Below, one piece after another: positions 1 to 12,947 of a DNA stretch of 64,000 nt (its first letter is position 1; each line of letters begins with the position of its first letter). Under the pieces are notes generated by a model that saw nothing but the letters and a program-made list of their open reading frames with translations, was not told the origin of the DNA and searched no databases. The position numbers and the translations under genes are program-made. Source of the stretch: Leptodactylus fallax (taxonomy: Eukaryota; Chordata; Amphibia; Anura; Leptodactylidae); NCBI GenBank assembly GCA_947044405.1, contig CAMRHE010000011.1:8868001-8932000 (forward strand). Direction: 5' to 3'.

Positions 1-316
1 GGACCAACATACCAGCAACAGTGTGTGCCAACCTTGTGAAGACTTACAGAAAACATTAGACCTCTGTCATTGCCAACAAAGGATATATAACAAAGTATTG
101 AGATGAACTTTTGTTATTGACCAAATACTTATTTTCCACCATAATTTGCAAATAAATTCTTTAAAAATCAGACAATGTGATTTTCTGGATTTGTTTTCTC
201 ATTTTGTCTCTCATAGTTGAAGTCTATCTATGAAGTCAATTACAGGCCTCTCTCATCTTTTTAAGTGGGAGAACTTGCACAATTGGTGGCTGACTAAATA
301 CTTTTTTTCCCCACTG
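1..316 (+). mobile_element. Tc1/mariner transposon, right end (cut by window edge)
   Basis: The stretch ends in a terminal repeat whose last bases are CCCCACTG followed by TA at 317-318, the usual Tc1 target dinucleotide. The repeat carries two spaced copies of a motif ending in AAATACTT (about 123-133 and 295-303), the paired-site layout of Tc1 ends. The same end sequence, in the opposite sense, starts at 63576, so this is the right part of a same-family element whose body lies outside the window. Confidence 0.85.
3..101 (+). pseudogene. Tc1-type transposase, C-terminal tail with internal stop
   Basis: Reading from base 3 gives the end of a Tc1 transposase: IPATVCANLVKTYRKH, a TAG stop at 57-59, then TSVIANKGYITKY and a TGA stop at 99-101. 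The VIANKG...TKY ending is the standard C-terminus of vertebrate Tc1 transposases, which cut and paste DNA at TA sites. Most of the protein, including the DDE catalytic core, lies before the window, so activity cannot be judged beyond noting that this in-frame stop would remove the last 14 residues. Confidence 0.8.
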
Positions 317-318
317 TA

Positions 319-850
319 TATCATCACTTTTATCTACAAAATGTAACTCTTTATAGTTATCATAGAAAAGTGAAAGAACCTTACCATTCACTTTGTGCTA
401 GCAGAACTTGCTCACCTGCCAGCCCTTCCTTCACCTTCATCCTGGATTTTTGCTTTGTCTGAGCAGAGAGCCTAGCTAGAGATAACACAAGCAGTTTACA
501 TACCTCTACTCCTCTACTATACTAAACTACTGGTTAATTTACACATGGACTAGGGGTCCAGAAAATAAGCCATGCTGAATATAAAACCATATAAAACCTA
601 ATTTTTTGTTGAAAAACTATATAAATGTGTAGCCGCTGTGATCAGAAGAACAATGAAAGCAAATTTCAATATATTTACGTGCAATAGTATATATAAAAAC
701 AATTTTGTATTAGGTAAAAATATTCAACTTATTTAACAAATAAGGCTAGTTATTTCAAGCCTTATGTGTCCTGAAAAAAAACATAGGAAAAATAGTTGGG
801 ATATGTAAAGCCATTAAAAAAATATTGCTGTGTAAAGCAATACAAACAAA
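319..850. other. Intergenic, no gene seen
   Basis: AT-rich sequence between two Tc1 relics. No frame here resembles a known protein and no clear repeat boundary is visible. Confidence 0.5.
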
Positions 851-879
851 AGTGCTAAATTTGGTCTGAGCATTGGGGC

Positions 880-1545
880 ATCAATGACGCTTGGTCCTGA
901 AAGGGTTAAGAGAACAGCTGCTAAAATACCACTACAAAGCAGCAAACAGGTATGTGAAGCTGCTGGTGACTCTGGAGTCCCAAAAATCTCAATGTGTAGG
1001 ATCCTCAAGAGGCTTGCAGTTTTGCATTAAAACTACTATTCGGCCACCCCTAAAGAATGCTCACAAGCAGAAATGGTTGCAGTGGGCTCAGACATACATA
1101 AAGACTAATTTTGAAACAGTCTTGTTTACTAATGAGTGCCATGAAATCCTGGATGGCGCAGATGGATGGAGTAGTGGATGCTTGGTTGATGGCCATGGCT
1201 GCAATGTTAGCAAGGAGGTAGCGCAGTCATGTTTTGGGCTGTAATCATGGGGAGAGAGCTAGTACATTCCTTTATGTTCCTAAAGGTGTGAAAATGACCT
1301 CTACAAAGTATATAGAGTTGCAGACTGACCACTTTCTACCATGATACAAAAAGAAGAACTGTGCCTTCCATAGCAAAATCATCTTCATGCATGATGCACC
1401 ATCTCATGCAGCACAGAATACCTGAGTCAATGGCTGCTATGGCAAAAAAGGAGAGAAACTCATGGTGTGGCGACCTTCTTCCCTGACCTCAACCCTATTG
1501 AGAACCTTTGGAGTATCCTCAAAGCAAAAGATCTATGAGTGTGGA
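880..1545 (+). pseudogene. Decayed Tc1-type transposase (second family)
   Basis: Three short frames together trace one Tc1 transposase. The N-terminal helix-turn-helix is at about 905-1020 (IPLQSSKQVCEAAGDSGVPK in one frame), then AHKQKWLQWAQTYIKTNF from about 1060, GWSSGCLVDGHG, and finally FPDLNPIENLWSIL near 1470-1525. The first catalytic Asp, normally in T/SDE, reads TNE. The second lies in HDAPSHAA, where one residue is missing compared with the usual HDNAPSHAA. Multiple frameshifts and a stop at 1242-1244 make it dead. No matching terminal repeats were found close by, so the element has lost its ends or they are too diverged to see. This family differs from the copies at 9183 and 24110. 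Confidence 0.8.
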
Positions 1546-3841
1546 GCACTTTGCATCAAAACCTTATGTGCATTTTAACTCTTTAACAGTAACATTTTAT
1601 CCCTCTTTGCCCGCGTTCATAACTTTTTATAATTTATTTCAATGTAGCTGTATGAGACCTTGTATTTTGGGAGTACATAAGACTTTTTATCAGTTTTTAT
1701 TACTTTTGTTTTTGAGAGGCGAGATGATCAGAAAACATCAACGCTGGCATCTGAATCTGGCATCTGAATTTTAAGGTTTAAGGCATTTATCATGTAGAAT
1801 AAATAATGTACTAATTTTATATTAGGGGTTGTTGATGTGTTGATACCAATTGTGTGTTTTTTATTATTTTTTTCATTAATAAAGGGAAAAAACTGTTTAT
1901 TTTTATATAGTTTATTTTTTCTGTAAAATGACCTATAAGGGCATATAAGGGGTTAAATGTAAAGCATGTTTCTGATTGATAATGGTGGGGGTGGTGATAT
2001 CATGACCAAAAGTCCATGGTGTCCCCTCCCTTGGGGTTATCTGTAGTGACAGGGACAGAAGTTTAATAAAATAATTTTCTCCTCTCCCTGCATGTGTTGC
2101 ACATGTGTCAGTTGCAGGTGTTCTCCTATATACTGGTTAAAGTGAAAGTGTGAGTATATGCACCTCAACTTTAACCATTGATAGCTCTAAATCTATGTGG
2201 GCTACAGGCAGGATTTTGGTCTTATTTTAAAGTCAAGATCCCAAGATTGCTCTAGCCTCCCATGGTCCCGGAGTTAGAGCCATTTAAAGTTGCAGTGTCC
2301 CTGAATGTGTTCTCGGGGTGAACTGTAATACACTTTCCTCAAGCTCCGAGCATGGCTCATTTACAAATGTATGGGGATTAGGTATTCTATAAAGGTATCA
2401 TCATTTTTAAGTTAAAAGAAGCTAATATTTAAAACTATTGATAATTATAGTGTTCCGTAAGATCATCATAAATATCTGATACGTTGTCCCACCTACAGTA
2501 TAGGGTAGGAGATTATATATGTTTGCTGAAGTCTCCATTTTCAGAGTCTAAAACAATATCAAATATGGAATAAGCAAAGCACATATTTTTTTAATTCTCC
2601 TACTCTGTTTTTCACCTTCCATAGGCCATGTTGCAGCATAAGTAACAGGAATAATAAATAAATAAGTCATGTAACCACAGTTACCAGAAGTGGGAACCTC
2701 ACTAATAAGACATTTATGGCATATTCTATGGTTAAATTATGACTTTTAAAGATCAGAATGCCAAATTAATAAATATTCTGCCAATATCCTGTAGGAGCAA
2801 TAAGCAGAATACAAATGCAGTTTATGGTAGTCTGCATTCCATCAATGGGTTGCTAACAAGGGGTGTAGAAATATTTGATCTGTAGGCTGCAGTAAAGAGC
2901 ATCTGTATTTCATACTTGTATCTGTAGCAATATGTATTTAATTTTTGGATCATTCTCATATGTATAAGGAGTAATTAAATAATTGGATTGTTAGAAAATT
3001 GCTGGTTATTTATTTCCTTAGTGTAATAATTAGAATTGTTCCAAACCATAGCTTCAAATTATTGTTTTACTTCCATTTTAATATATGGGAATTTTCAATA
3101 ATTCATAAGTTTGAGAACCTTCACATATGCAGTAATACACAAGTGGTTGTAGGTACTTATTGAGTCATGTATCTCTGACAGTTTGTACAAACTCTAAAGG
3201 TCACTTGGTGCTAACAATTTGGGAGACAGTGTCGCTTGTCTTCGTAGAAATAAAGAATTCTGTACTGAATTCCAATGTGCATTTAACCACCCTGGAGATC
3301 TAAAGAACATTTTTCAACATATTCGTAAAATTGAATGAGAGAACATAAAACAACATGACATTAAATGAAACTAATAAAATGTTTCATTAAAAGAGAACAG
3401 TGCTTGACTAGCAAAGATTGCGACAAATGCTCCCTCAGTACGTTATCATAATATAATAAAATCATAATATCATTAGAAAATGTCATGTTGTCTAGTTCAC
3501 ATTTTAAAATTAATTATATTTTATAATTTTATTACATATTTATTTTTCTCACTGGCCACTGAGCTCTCACAATATAACACTTCCTGTGGAAGTTCCTCCT
3601 GCCTGTATAGTAACTAATGCACATCACAGAACATGCTTACAGCCGTTTCATATAGTGTAAAAATATTAATGTATGTAATCTATAATGTATTTCATGTAAA
3701 AATAATTACTGACATTTATAGGAAACTAATATCCATGTGTATGTTTTAGAACAACTCTATGGATCTCGGATATTGCTTGTTAATCATGTAAATAAGATAC
3801 AATGGCTATATCTAGAAAAAGGGAAGCTATGATAGTGCATA
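1546..3841. other. Long AT-rich intergenic stretch
   Basis: No coding frame, RNA gene or clean repeat boundary is recognisable. The region has scattered TTTTTATT-type runs and a GC-richer patch near 1980-2340 but no obvious inverted or tandem structure. Confidence 0.5.
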
Positions 3842-3942
3842 TACAGGTGCATCTCAATAAATTAGAATATCTTTGAAACATTTATTTATTTCAGTAATTA
3901 AATTAAAAAAGTGACCTCATATATTTCCTATATTTCCTTCTG

Positions 3943-5088
3943 CACAGGGCTCTTTCTCACATGGAGAAACCAGGGAACACGGTGAGAATAATGTTCTTTG
4001 ATTTCTCCAGTGCTTTTAACACCATACAGCTGGGGTTACTAAGAGACAAGCTGGGACTTGCTGGAGTGGACCACCACCTCTCCAACTGGATCCTAGACTA
4101 CCTCACAAATCGACCTCAATACATGAGAGCCCAGGACTGTGTGCTAGATACCATGATCTGTAATACAGGGGCACCTTAGGGTACAGTTCTTGCCCCTGTC
4201 CTCTTCACACTGTACACTGCAGATTTTAGGTGCAACTCATCTAGCTGCTACCTACAGAAGTATTCTGACGACTGTGCAATAGTAGGCCTCATCACAGACG
4301 ATGATGACATGGAGTACAGAGAACTGAACTGGAATTTTGTGGACTGGTGCCAGTGGAACCACCTGAAGATTAACACGGGGAAGACCAAAGAGATGGTGGT
4401 GGACTTCCGTAAATGCAGATGCCCTCCTAAACCAGTGGACATCCTGGGGACGGGCATCGAGATTGTGAACATCTATAAATACCTGGGTGTGTTCCTTAAC
4501 AATAAGCTGTACTGGGCAGATCACATGGACTTTCTTCAACTCGGTAGTGACATCAGCCATCTTCTTTGGAGTGGCCTGCTGGAGGAGTAGTATATCAACC
4601 AGGGATAGAAATAAACTTGACAAGCTGATTAGAAGGGCCAGCTCTGTCCTGGGGAGCCCACTGGACCCAGTGCAGGTGGTGGGTGACAGAAGGATACTGT
4701 CCGTGGTGAGCTCCATGCGGAAGAAGAAGTCCCATCCCATGCATGAGACTGTGATTGTGCTGAGTAGTACTGTCAGTGACCGACTGCACCACCCTAAGTG
4801 TGAGAAGGAGCGCTATCGGAAGTCTTTCCTCCCCACCTCGGTTAGGCTGTACAACCAACACCAACCTAAGCAGAGATCATTACACACAGAGAACTGAAAG
4901 AGCTTTCTGCCTGTTAAATCCCCCCCCCCTCCTCTGCTACATCTTATCTTTCTGTCTACTATCAATGTAATGCCTCTTACCTTGGAACATTCCTGTACAT
5001 GTTGTATTTGTATTTGTATCTGCTTATCTTTGCTGCTGTAACACACTGAATTTTCCCATTGTGGGACTATTAAAGGACTATTATTATT
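3943..5088 (+). mobile_element. 5'-truncated L2-clade LINE fragment
   Basis: A LINE fragment that begins inside the reverse transcriptase gene and runs to a 3' end with a short ATT-repeat tail (about 5078-5089). Direct flanking ATTTC-like bases at both joins suggest a very short target duplication. The same family occurs at 47718-49619 on the other strand. The interrupted MITE has an empty counterpart at 62192, which fixes the joins near 3942 and 5089. Confidence 0.85.
3946..4897 (+). pseudogene. L2-type reverse transcriptase, C-terminal half
   Basis: The frame from 3961 reads FFDFSSAFNTIQ (RT block with catalytic Asp), LSNWILDYLTNRPQ, NTGAP, then a TAG stop at 4177-4179 where related copies have Gln. 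It resumes with GTVLAPVLFTLYT, the catalytic block YSDD (normally Y/FADD), and WCQWNHLKINTGKTKEM, which are typical of L2/CR1 LINE polymerases that copy RNA at a nicked target. A frameshift lies near 4590. The C-terminal KLIRRASSVLGSPLDPVQ...KSFLPTSVRLYN continues in another frame to 4897. The endonuclease and N-terminal RT are absent through 5' truncation. Confidence 0.85.
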
Positions 5089-5410
5089 AATTTCTAGATT
5101 CTTTACACACAGAGTGTTCTATTTCAAGTGTTTTATTTCTGTAAATGTTGATTATGGATTACAGGTAATGAAAACCAAAATCTAAGAAAATTTGAATATT
5201 GTAAAAAAGTTCAGTATTGTAAATTCAGTGTGTCACCTGCCAAGGTTTCCTAAGCCTTTAAATGGTCCCTCAGTCTGGTTCAGTAGGACACACAATCATG
5301 GAAGACGCTGATTATGAATTGTATTACTGAATCACTGAAATGAATGAACATTTCAAAAATATTCTAATTTATTGAGATGCACCTGTAAATATATCTATAT
5401 ATATATATAT

Positions 5411-5609
5411 TAAAAAAAACAATCCCATCTGCCAGCAACTTGTGTAGATGGAAAATGTCCTTTTATTGGAAAAGCAGTACACCACGTATCGATTCTCACA
5501 GGAACCTTTCTCAAGTTCCTGTGAGAACCGATACGTGGTGTACTGCTTTTCCAATAGAAGGACATTTTCCATCTACACAATTTTCTGGAAGATAGGATTG
5601 TTTTTTTCT
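5411..5609. repeat. Near-perfect 199-bp hairpin (95-bp arms, 9-base loop)
   Basis: Bases 5411-5505 are the reverse complement of 5515-5609 with only a few mismatches. The loop is CTTTCTCAA at 5506-5514. Both strands therefore begin an open frame with the same peptide (MENVLLLEKQYTTYRF), which is a symmetry artefact and not a gene. AT microsatellites border it (5389-5410 and 5703-5718). Confidence 0.9.
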
Positions 5610-6465
5610 ATTAGGAACCCTTTTGGCTGGAGAGGGGTTTCTGCCGTGCAATTTATGGAGCGATACCCTGATTTGCTGGTGCTGCTACAATTGCTTTTTT
5701 GAGTATATATATATATATGCTACTGTTTTAGCTAGAAATATCTATGTGATGTAAATGCTTTACAAATGTTTATAAATGCATCTGGAAACTTTCCTGATGA
5801 AACAGCCTCTATGCTCCAAAAGTTTCTAGAATATAATTGTTCTTGCTATTCAAAAAGGTACCATTTTTTTCTTGTTTACACAAATGTATTTGGTTTTTAC
5901 ACACAAGCTATTTGTTCAATGTATTTTCTTGAAACATAGGTGAAAGCCACTATAGACACACTTATGCTGTAGCTTAAAAAGGAGTCTACTACCTCCCCCA
6001 AGCATATTCAACTGCTGTAACTGCATCACAGAGCAAATTACAGATATAAACATTTATTTGAAAAATATTTTAATCCTTTCCCTGACATGAATGAACTGTA
6101 CATCTTATGTCCTGACAAGTTGACATTTCAGTAACTAAAGACAGTAACTAAAGTGATACATCCTTGCTACTAATGTCAAAATCTATTGATCAAATTAAGA
6201 TACACTATCAATTTGTGTTCTCCTGAATGTTAATTAGGAGCAGATGGCAATATAAGATGAAGCTAAAACCATATTTCATCTTTATATTTACACAGGTGTT
6301 ATAGCCATCTACCGACAGGTTCTAAAGTGTCAACATCACGCAATGGAAGCATTGTATTTGTATGAAACAAGTTTGATAATCCTGGTTCTAATAATTTTTT
6401 GTTGACCTGTGAAGTAAAAATCAGATAAAGCAAGCAGGTCCAGAACTTTCATATGAACTGTATGT
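5610..6465. other. Intergenic, repeat-derived
   Basis: Bases 5610-5700 (GGAGCGATACCCTGATTTGC region) look like the tail of the hairpin element. The remainder is AT-rich with no recognisable gene. Confidence 0.4.
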
Positions 6466-7406
6466 TTCATTTAGGCTGGGACTCCAATGTACAGTCCCTG
6501 CAAAGTGGATGCAGAACCTGCTCCAGGTCTCTGATATTTGAAGGGTGCCTTCTACCAACAGAAATTTTAAGATCTCCCCACAAATGCTCAATGGGATTTA
6601 GATACAGACTCTGGATCTGGATTGCTGGCCACTTCAGAACTCTCCAGTGCTTTGTTTCCATCTATTTCTAGGTGCTTTTTGAAGTATGTTTGGGGTCATT
6701 GTCCTGCTGGAAGACCCATGACCTTGGACTCAAACCCAGCTTTCTGACTCTGGGCTCTACTTTGAGACCCAAAATCCTTTGATAATATTCAGATTTCTTG
6801 ATGCCTTGCACACAGTCAAGGCCTACAGGGCAGCTTGAATTTCTTTGGAACTTGATTGGGTCTGCTTATCCGCCATCCGGACTATCCTGCCTGCAACCTT
6901 TCATAAATTTTTATCTTCCATCCGTGTCCAAGGAGATTAGCTACAGTTGTGCACTGTGGACAAAGGGACATCAAGATCTCTGGTGATGGACTTGTAATCT
7001 TGAGATTGTTGATATTTTTCCACAATTTTGGTTCTCAAGTCCTCTTTCTGTTTCCCATGCTTAGTGTAGCACATACAGACATGCAATGCAAACTTAGGGA
7101 CAACTTCTCTCCTTTTTATCTGGTTTCAGGTATGATTTTTATATTGCCCATAACTGTTACTTGCCACAGGTGAGTTTGAATTAGTTATTTATCCACAATT
7201 TTGAAAAGGTGCCAACAATTTCGTCCAATCCATTTTTGGAGTTTTGTGTGAAATTATGTCCAATTTGCCTTTTTTCTCAGTTTTTTTGTGTTGTTCCAAT
7301 ACACACAAAGGAAATAAACATGTCTATAACAAAATGTGTAATTGCAGTAATTTTCTGGGAGAAATACTTCATTTTGTGGAGGTGCCAACACTTACGGCCA
7401 TGACTT
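6466..7406 (-). mobile_element. Internally deleted Tc1 remnant, same family as 9183-10824
   Basis: The right-hand end (7385-7405) reads GGTGCCAACACTTACGGCCA, a diverged form of the terminal repeat of the intact element at 9183. An inner copy (GGTGCCAACAATTTCGTCC) sits at 7207-7225. The left part stops inside the transposase gene, so the other terminal repeat is missing. Confidence 0.8.
6467..7058 (-). pseudogene. Tc1-type transposase, deleted and frameshifted
   Basis: The minus strand starts at an ATG (7058) with MGNRKRT and an immediate stop, then a partial N-terminus with TTVANL near 6950. It then jumps by deletion to the catalytic core: the [12 protein letters not shown] block near 6700 (frameshifted) and [12 protein letters not shown] near 6580. 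The DNA-cleaving DDE triad is therefore present only in part, and roughly the middle third of a normal 340-residue protein is gone. Confidence 0.75.
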
Positions 7407-8003
7407 CATATGACCTTATTTATTAAAAGATCGCCGGACCATTGTACCAAACAAGCCCTCTTATCACTTTTGTCACCCCTATTTCCATATAGATTGTAAG
7501 ATCTTGCTAGGAGAAGCATTCATCTTCTGACCACTGTCCCCCAAACCCTGATACTTTGTAATAGCATCAGCAGAGAACAGCAATTGTCTCTGCTATCCAA
7601 GCAAGAGCACTCTACTGTGCAGGCAGCATGCCATCCCTGTTGCCATTTTTGTAAGGTATCAGGTTTTAGGGGACAGCGATTGGGAGATAATTGTTTTTCC
7701 CAACCACTGTCATAATGAAAGAGCTAGGAGGCAGGAGTCTGCCTGTTTCCATAACGTATTAGGAAAGATAGACAACACTGTTTATGACTACCAATATAAT
7801 ACTCTTATGATTCTGCGAACATGTAATAATTTTCATCCCTGTAACCCTTTTAGAAACTTTAAGAAAAAGAACATTTAAAAGAAAAGGATGGATAGACAAG
7901 AGCCATACCCATGGGACCTGATCAATCAGCAGATATAAGGGGCTCAAATAAATGGGCTAAATTGCAGTATAATGCACAAGAACAGATGAGCTGCTATTTC
8001 TAA
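7407..8003. other. Intergenic, no gene seen
   Basis: Mixed-composition sequence between the Tc1 remnant and the piggyBac element. I see no gene or repeat boundary. Confidence 0.45.
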
Positions 8004-8022
8004 TTAACCCTGCTGTTCTGTT

Positions 8023-8214
8023 CGGCCAAAAATGACCGAATTTGAAATTTGATATTTTTTAAAATATTCATTATGCGGTTCTGAAACTTGTGGTTCATTG
8101 ACTTTTCCTCATTTGAGGGGTTCTTACTAATAGCAGTTTTTATTTATTTATTTTTTGTTTACTTTTTGCTCCACGTCTTTTTTTACACTTGCACTGTTCG
8201 GTCAAAAATGACCG
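8023..8214. repeat. Paired palindromes at the piggyBac left end
   Basis: CGGCCAAAAATGACCG at 8023-8038 overlaps the terminal repeat, and CGGTCAAAAATGACCG recurs at 8199-8214. Both are near-perfect or perfect palindromes around AAAAAT and are candidate transposase contact sites. Confidence 0.65.
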
Positions 8215-8369
8215 ATAGCCTTTTATACTAATCTCCAGCCATTTTTTAAAAAAAATAAAGGAGTTATAATCTCATTTTGGTCTATATAGTTCATCTACTA
8301 CTATTTATCAATTTATCTAGGTCCTTTTGGTCCATGCAGAGTTACACATACATACATTTTCAAATTATG

Positions 8370-8827
8370 ATACTGTAGATGGACACCTGCAAAACTAATC
8401 GGTGGCCAATGGTTGTTTTTTACAACATTCTTGATGTGTCGGCATACAATGCATTTGTGTTATGGCGTGAAATAGACCCAAATTGGAACAAAAATAAACT
8501 ATATAAAAGAAGAATTTTTTTAGAGGAGTTGGGAAAATCACTGGTTAGCCCATATATTGAAAAAGAAAAGTGACACCCAGAGATGATGGAGCTGCAGCCA
8601 TTGTCCACAGGATCCAACAGCATGCTGAAGAAAGTGAACCAAGGGCTTTCGCTAGCACTGCGACGATACCTACGGCCTCCACCAGCAGTACAACCAGCCT
8701 AAAACGGAAACGATGCGCCTTCTGTCCAACATCAAGTAATCACAAATAAAACGTGTTATGTTGCAAATGTGCAAAGTACTTATGAAAAAGACATGTAAAT
8801 TATACTTGTGATGAATGCAAACAGTAA
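8370..8827 (+). pseudogene. piggyBac transposase, C-terminal fragment
   Basis: An open frame at 8379-8573 reads NRWPMVVFYNILDVSAYNAF and then RRIFLEELGKSLVSP, both standard stretches of the C-terminal half of piggyBac transposases (RNase H-like fold, TTAA-specific cut and paste). A shifted frame then reads KRKRCAFC...CCKCAKY...HVNYTCDEC with two in-frame stops, the remains of the cysteine-rich zinc-binding domain that ends these proteins (terminal stop at 8825-8827). The catalytic Asp-containing N-terminal two thirds are absent between 8040 and 8370. Confidence 0.85.
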
Positions 8828-9156
8828 ATTTAGCACCTTGAACCTTATTTCACATTTTATATAGAAAAAACTAGACTTTTTATTTTTGTTTGTTTTTTTT
8901 TTTTTGAAAAAAAATATATTTACATACAGTTTGATGTTATTAGTTATAGTTTACAGTTTTATAAAGATTTTTTTTTGTGCAAATGTAAAATATATAAGGC
9001 CATGTAACATTTGTTGACACAAAAAAAATAAAAATTAAGTTTTTGATTTCATTTTTCATTTGTTTATGAACAACAATGTTCACATACAGTATAATAATGC
9101 AAAAGAAATTCAAATAAAACACTTAAATTAGTTAAAAATCCAGACTTTAATAGGCC

Positions 9157-9172
9157 CGGTCAAAAATGACCG
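9157..9172. repeat. Third copy of the piggyBac palindrome, right side
   Basis: CGGTCAAAAATGACCG, identical to the copy at 8199-8214, sits just before the Tc1 insertion point and close to the piggyBac right end once the Tc1 is removed. Confidence 0.65.
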
Positions 9173-9182
9173 GAACATTATA

Positions 9183-10824
<1,642 letters not shown>

Positions 10825-11316
10825 TATGTGTATAGTAGAACCGAACAGAACAGTAGGGTTAAATATTGAAAGATCTTTCCTTCAATGATAAGAGTTACAG
10901 AGAATAGATCTAATGTTAGGTCATTAACCCCTTCACACATTCTCACGTACCTGTACATGGGAGAATGTGGTTAGTTACCGCATCCCCACATACAGGTACG
11001 TGACGGTGATCGAGCGGGCTCAGAAGCAGAGCCCGTGCGATCACCGCGGGAGCCCGGCTGTATTTGACAGCCAGGCTCCCGCTGCAACAGCGGGGACCAG
11101 TGGTAACACCGATCCCTGCTGTTTAACCCTTAAGATGCCGTGGTCAACAGCGACCGCGGCATCAAAGGGGTTCTGCCATCTTTTGCCCCCCCCGGCACCC
11201 ACCGCGGAGAGATCGGGGGGTGCCGATATCGATAATCTGCAGCCCGGGGTCTGCCAAGTGACCCCAGGCTGCCTGGAGACCCCACTACCTGGTTGATCCT
11301 GCCGAGACCTCAGCAA

Positions 11317-11428
11317 GTCAGCGCTGTGTTTCCATAGCGCTGACTTCCTGTATAGACTGCAAGACACTTGCATGCTCGTGTCTTGCAGTCTATACTACTG
11401 AGCCAGAGATCAAAGCATCTCTGGCTCA
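11317..11428. repeat. Three consecutive hairpins
   Basis: GTCAGCGCT/AGCGCTGAC at 11317-11325 and 11336-11344, then TATAGACTGCAAGACAC and its complement at 11351-11367 and 11378-11394, then TGAGCCAGAGAT and its complement at 11399-11410 and 11417-11428. All stems are perfect and the spacers between hairpins are only 4-6 bases. Confidence 0.85.
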
Positions 11429-12479
11429 GGTGTCCTTATGGGACACATGAAAAAGTAAAAAAACTGAAAAAATAAATAAATAAAGTATGTGAAAAAAATT
11501 AATAAAAGAATAAAGCCCCAAAAATTCCCTTTTCCTATATAAAATGAATTATATAAAAAATAAACCTAAAAATTAATAAAAACAATACATATTTGGTATC
11601 GCCGCGTCCGTAACAACCTGTACAATAAAACTGAAACCATATTTAATGTACACGGTGAATGTCGGGGGAAAAAAAATGGAAAAAACCCGCCAAAAGTAAT
11701 GATTTTTCGCCATCTCACCTTACAAAATATGCCATAAAAAGTGATCAAAAAGTCATATGAACCCCAAAACAGTAACCCCAAAAAATAAGCCCTAAACCAA
11801 CTCTCTGAACTGAAAAATAAAAATGCTACACATCTTAGAAGATGGCGATGCAAAAAAAATTGATTTATGTCCCCAAATGGGTTTTTGTTCTGCAAAATTG
11901 GTATTGCATAAAAAAACAGTATAAATGAGGTATCGCCGTAATCGTACCGAACCGTAGAATAAAGGTAAAATGTTACTTACGCTCTACGCTGCATGGTGAA
12001 AAATTTAAACGGTAAAACGCAGTGCCAGAATTGATGGGGTTGTTTTTTAATCCACCAAGAAAGAGTTAATAAAATTTATTTAATAAGTTGTAAGCACCTA
12101 AAAATGATGTCATTAAAAAAATACATCTCATACTGCAAACAACAAGCCCTAATATGGCTACATCACCAGAGAAATAAAGAAAATATAGCTCGTACAATGT
12201 GAAGACAAAAACCCCCCAAAAATCGCCAAATCATTAGAACATAACTGGCTGCGGCAGGAAGGGAATGTATAAGCTGTGCGAGCGTATATCAGGGGGCAAA
12301 CCAGATTCAGAGCTTACGAGGGAAAATAAACCAGAAGTGACCCCCAGAGTGACCCCCCAATAATAGGAACTACTGGGGAAATAGTAGGGAATTTAGTGTA
12401 CCCAATGTTCTACGCACAGCTTACATATTCACTTTTCCCCATCCGCTGTGCAGTCACGTCTGGGATACTAATGCTCGTT

Positions 12480-12920
12480 ACAACCCTTGATAAATTCTTT
12501 GAGGGGTGCACTTTTCAAAATGGGGTCATTCCCTAGGGGATTCCACTTTACTGGTACTTTAGAGGCTCTGCAAACATGACATGGCATCCAGATCCCAAAC
12601 ATCTGAATCTGCGCTCCAAAAGCCACATAGCGCTCCTTCCCTTCTGCGCCCTACTGTGTGCACAAACTGCAGTTTATACCCACATGTATGACACTGGTGT
12701 ACCCAGGATAATGTACTTAATGTCATATGTGGGTATAAACTGCTGTTTGGGCACAGCCGAGCACAGAAGGGAAGGAGCGCTATTTGGTTTTTGGACGCCA
12801 TTGCACTTTTGCAGAGCTGAAATGCCAGTACAGTGGAATCCCCTGACATGTCACCCCATTTTGGAAACTACATCCCTAAAGGAATTTATCCAGGGGTACA
12901 GTGAGCATTTTTAACCCCCA
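12480..12920. repeat. Inverted pair of array units
   Basis: The unit at about 12480-12695 is followed by its reverse complement at about 12720-12915. CTCCTTCCCTTCTGCGCCC and GCAGTTTATACCCACAT on the left answer ATGTGGGTATAAACTGC and GAGCACAGAAGGGAAGGAG on the right. A smaller version of the same fold recurs at about 13385-13560. Confidence 0.8.
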
Positions 12921-12947
12921 AGTGTTGCTATAATTTATTATCCATAA

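Larger units (their letters stand above)
3844..5385. mobile_element. Tc1-type MITE (copy 1), split by an L2 LINE
   Basis: The ends are inverted: CAGGTGCATCTCAATAAATT at 3844 and its complement ending at 5385, each flanked by TA (3842-3843 and 5386-5387). Removing 3943-5088 leaves about 395 bp that match the uninterrupted copy at 62192-62543 almost base for base. The element has no coding capacity and is a non-autonomous passenger of a Tc1/mariner transposase. Confidence 0.9.

Noticed and set aside
5369..5702. Convergent open frames sharing a peptide
   Set aside because: Explained by the hairpin symmetry.
11286..11303. 18S rRNA gene start
   Set aside because: Only 18 bases match and the rRNA sequence does not continue, so no rRNA gene is annotated.
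11041..11373. GC-rich open frames on both strands
   Set aside because: They lie in the non-coding left part of the TTAA element and show no domain.
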